Below, one piece after another: positions 63,998 to 64,000 of a DNA stretch of 64,000 nt. Numbering within the stretch: position 1 is the stretch's first letter; every line of letters starts with the position of its first letter. The translations under genes were made by a program, and so were the position numbers. The notes under the pieces are model-generated. The model was not told where the DNA came from. It saw only the letters and a program-made list of their open reading frames with translations, and searched no databases. The DNA is from Methylobacterium radiotolerans JCM 2831 (GTDB lineage Bacteria > Pseudomonadota > Alphaproteobacteria > Rhizobiales > Beijerinckiaceae), in NCBI RefSeq assembly GCF_000019725.1, contig NC_010505.1:62001-126000 (forward strand), written 5' to 3'.

Positions 63998-64000
63998 GAC

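Overview
The window looks like a chromosomal segment of a high-GC alphaproteobacterium of the order Hyphomicrobiales, most probably Methylobacterium or a close relative. The evidence is the very GC-rich codon use, a MucR/Ros-type regulator, a phasin, the ~1600-residue NAD-glutamate dehydrogenase, an EcfG-type stress promoter, CtrA-like sites, and the cluster rppH / divergent polysaccharide deacetylase / ctpA / envC-like / rlmH / rsfS / nadD / proA / proB / obgE / rpmA / rplU. I see no insertion sequences, prophage, CRISPR array, rRNA or tRNA. This is core chromosome with small lineage-specific inserts.

Layout. 1-1.4 kb: end of a branched-chain amino acid ABC permease pair. 1.5-9.5 kb: a small unknown protein, MutL, an SDR, a convergent acyl-CoA synthetase, a divergent phasin coupled to an alpha/beta hydrolase, an HTH regulator and a cupin. 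9.5-12.5 kb (minus strand): rsmD and an RsuA/RluB-family pseudouridine synthase with a long basic tail, preceded by a DUF1328 membrane protein and a CsbD stress protein behind an EcfG promoter. 12.6-17.8 kb: tadA, an atypical SDR, a large outer-membrane beta-barrel, a MucR homologue and an MFS exporter. 17.8-22.7 kb: NAD-glutamate dehydrogenase. 22.8-28 kb: MarR regulator, three more MFS transporters and a DoxX protein. 28-34.6 kb: DUF3313 lipoprotein, guaB-panE, a tiny lipoprotein, a RsmB-type RNA methyltransferase that apparently starts at CTG, and a secreted esterase.

34.6-40.5 kb: O-antigen-ligase-like membrane protein, DUF2937 protein, YoaK-WD40 pair, a single-domain response regulator with a small secreted protein, DUF2939 protein and RppH. 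40.6-51.6 kb (all minus): envelope, ribosome-assembly and proline genes, with rsfS also apparently starting at CTG. 51.8-54.8 kb: small secreted protein, YceI, an isolated ruvA, then bfd-bfr for iron storage with two perfect inverted repeats. 54.9-58.4 kb: dapB-gpmA-alkB and a DUF817-DUF2809 fusion membrane protein as a tight, partly overlapping operon. 58.5-64 kb: secreted proteins, a gamma-glutamyltransferase, a membrane-anchored unknown and asd.

Most useful leads: two genes whose conserved N-termini lie upstream of every ATG/GTG/TTG and that appear to use CTG with good Shine-Dalgarno sequences; an EcfG promoter for csbD; exact TTAACCAT CtrA-type sites in front of three genes; the DUF817-DUF2809 fusion; palindromic operators around bfd-bfr; a SDR lacking the catalytic tyrosine; and a MucR protein lacking zinc ligands. 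I did not find a clear novel multi-gene defence or metabolic system. All family calls come from reading the sequence without database searches.
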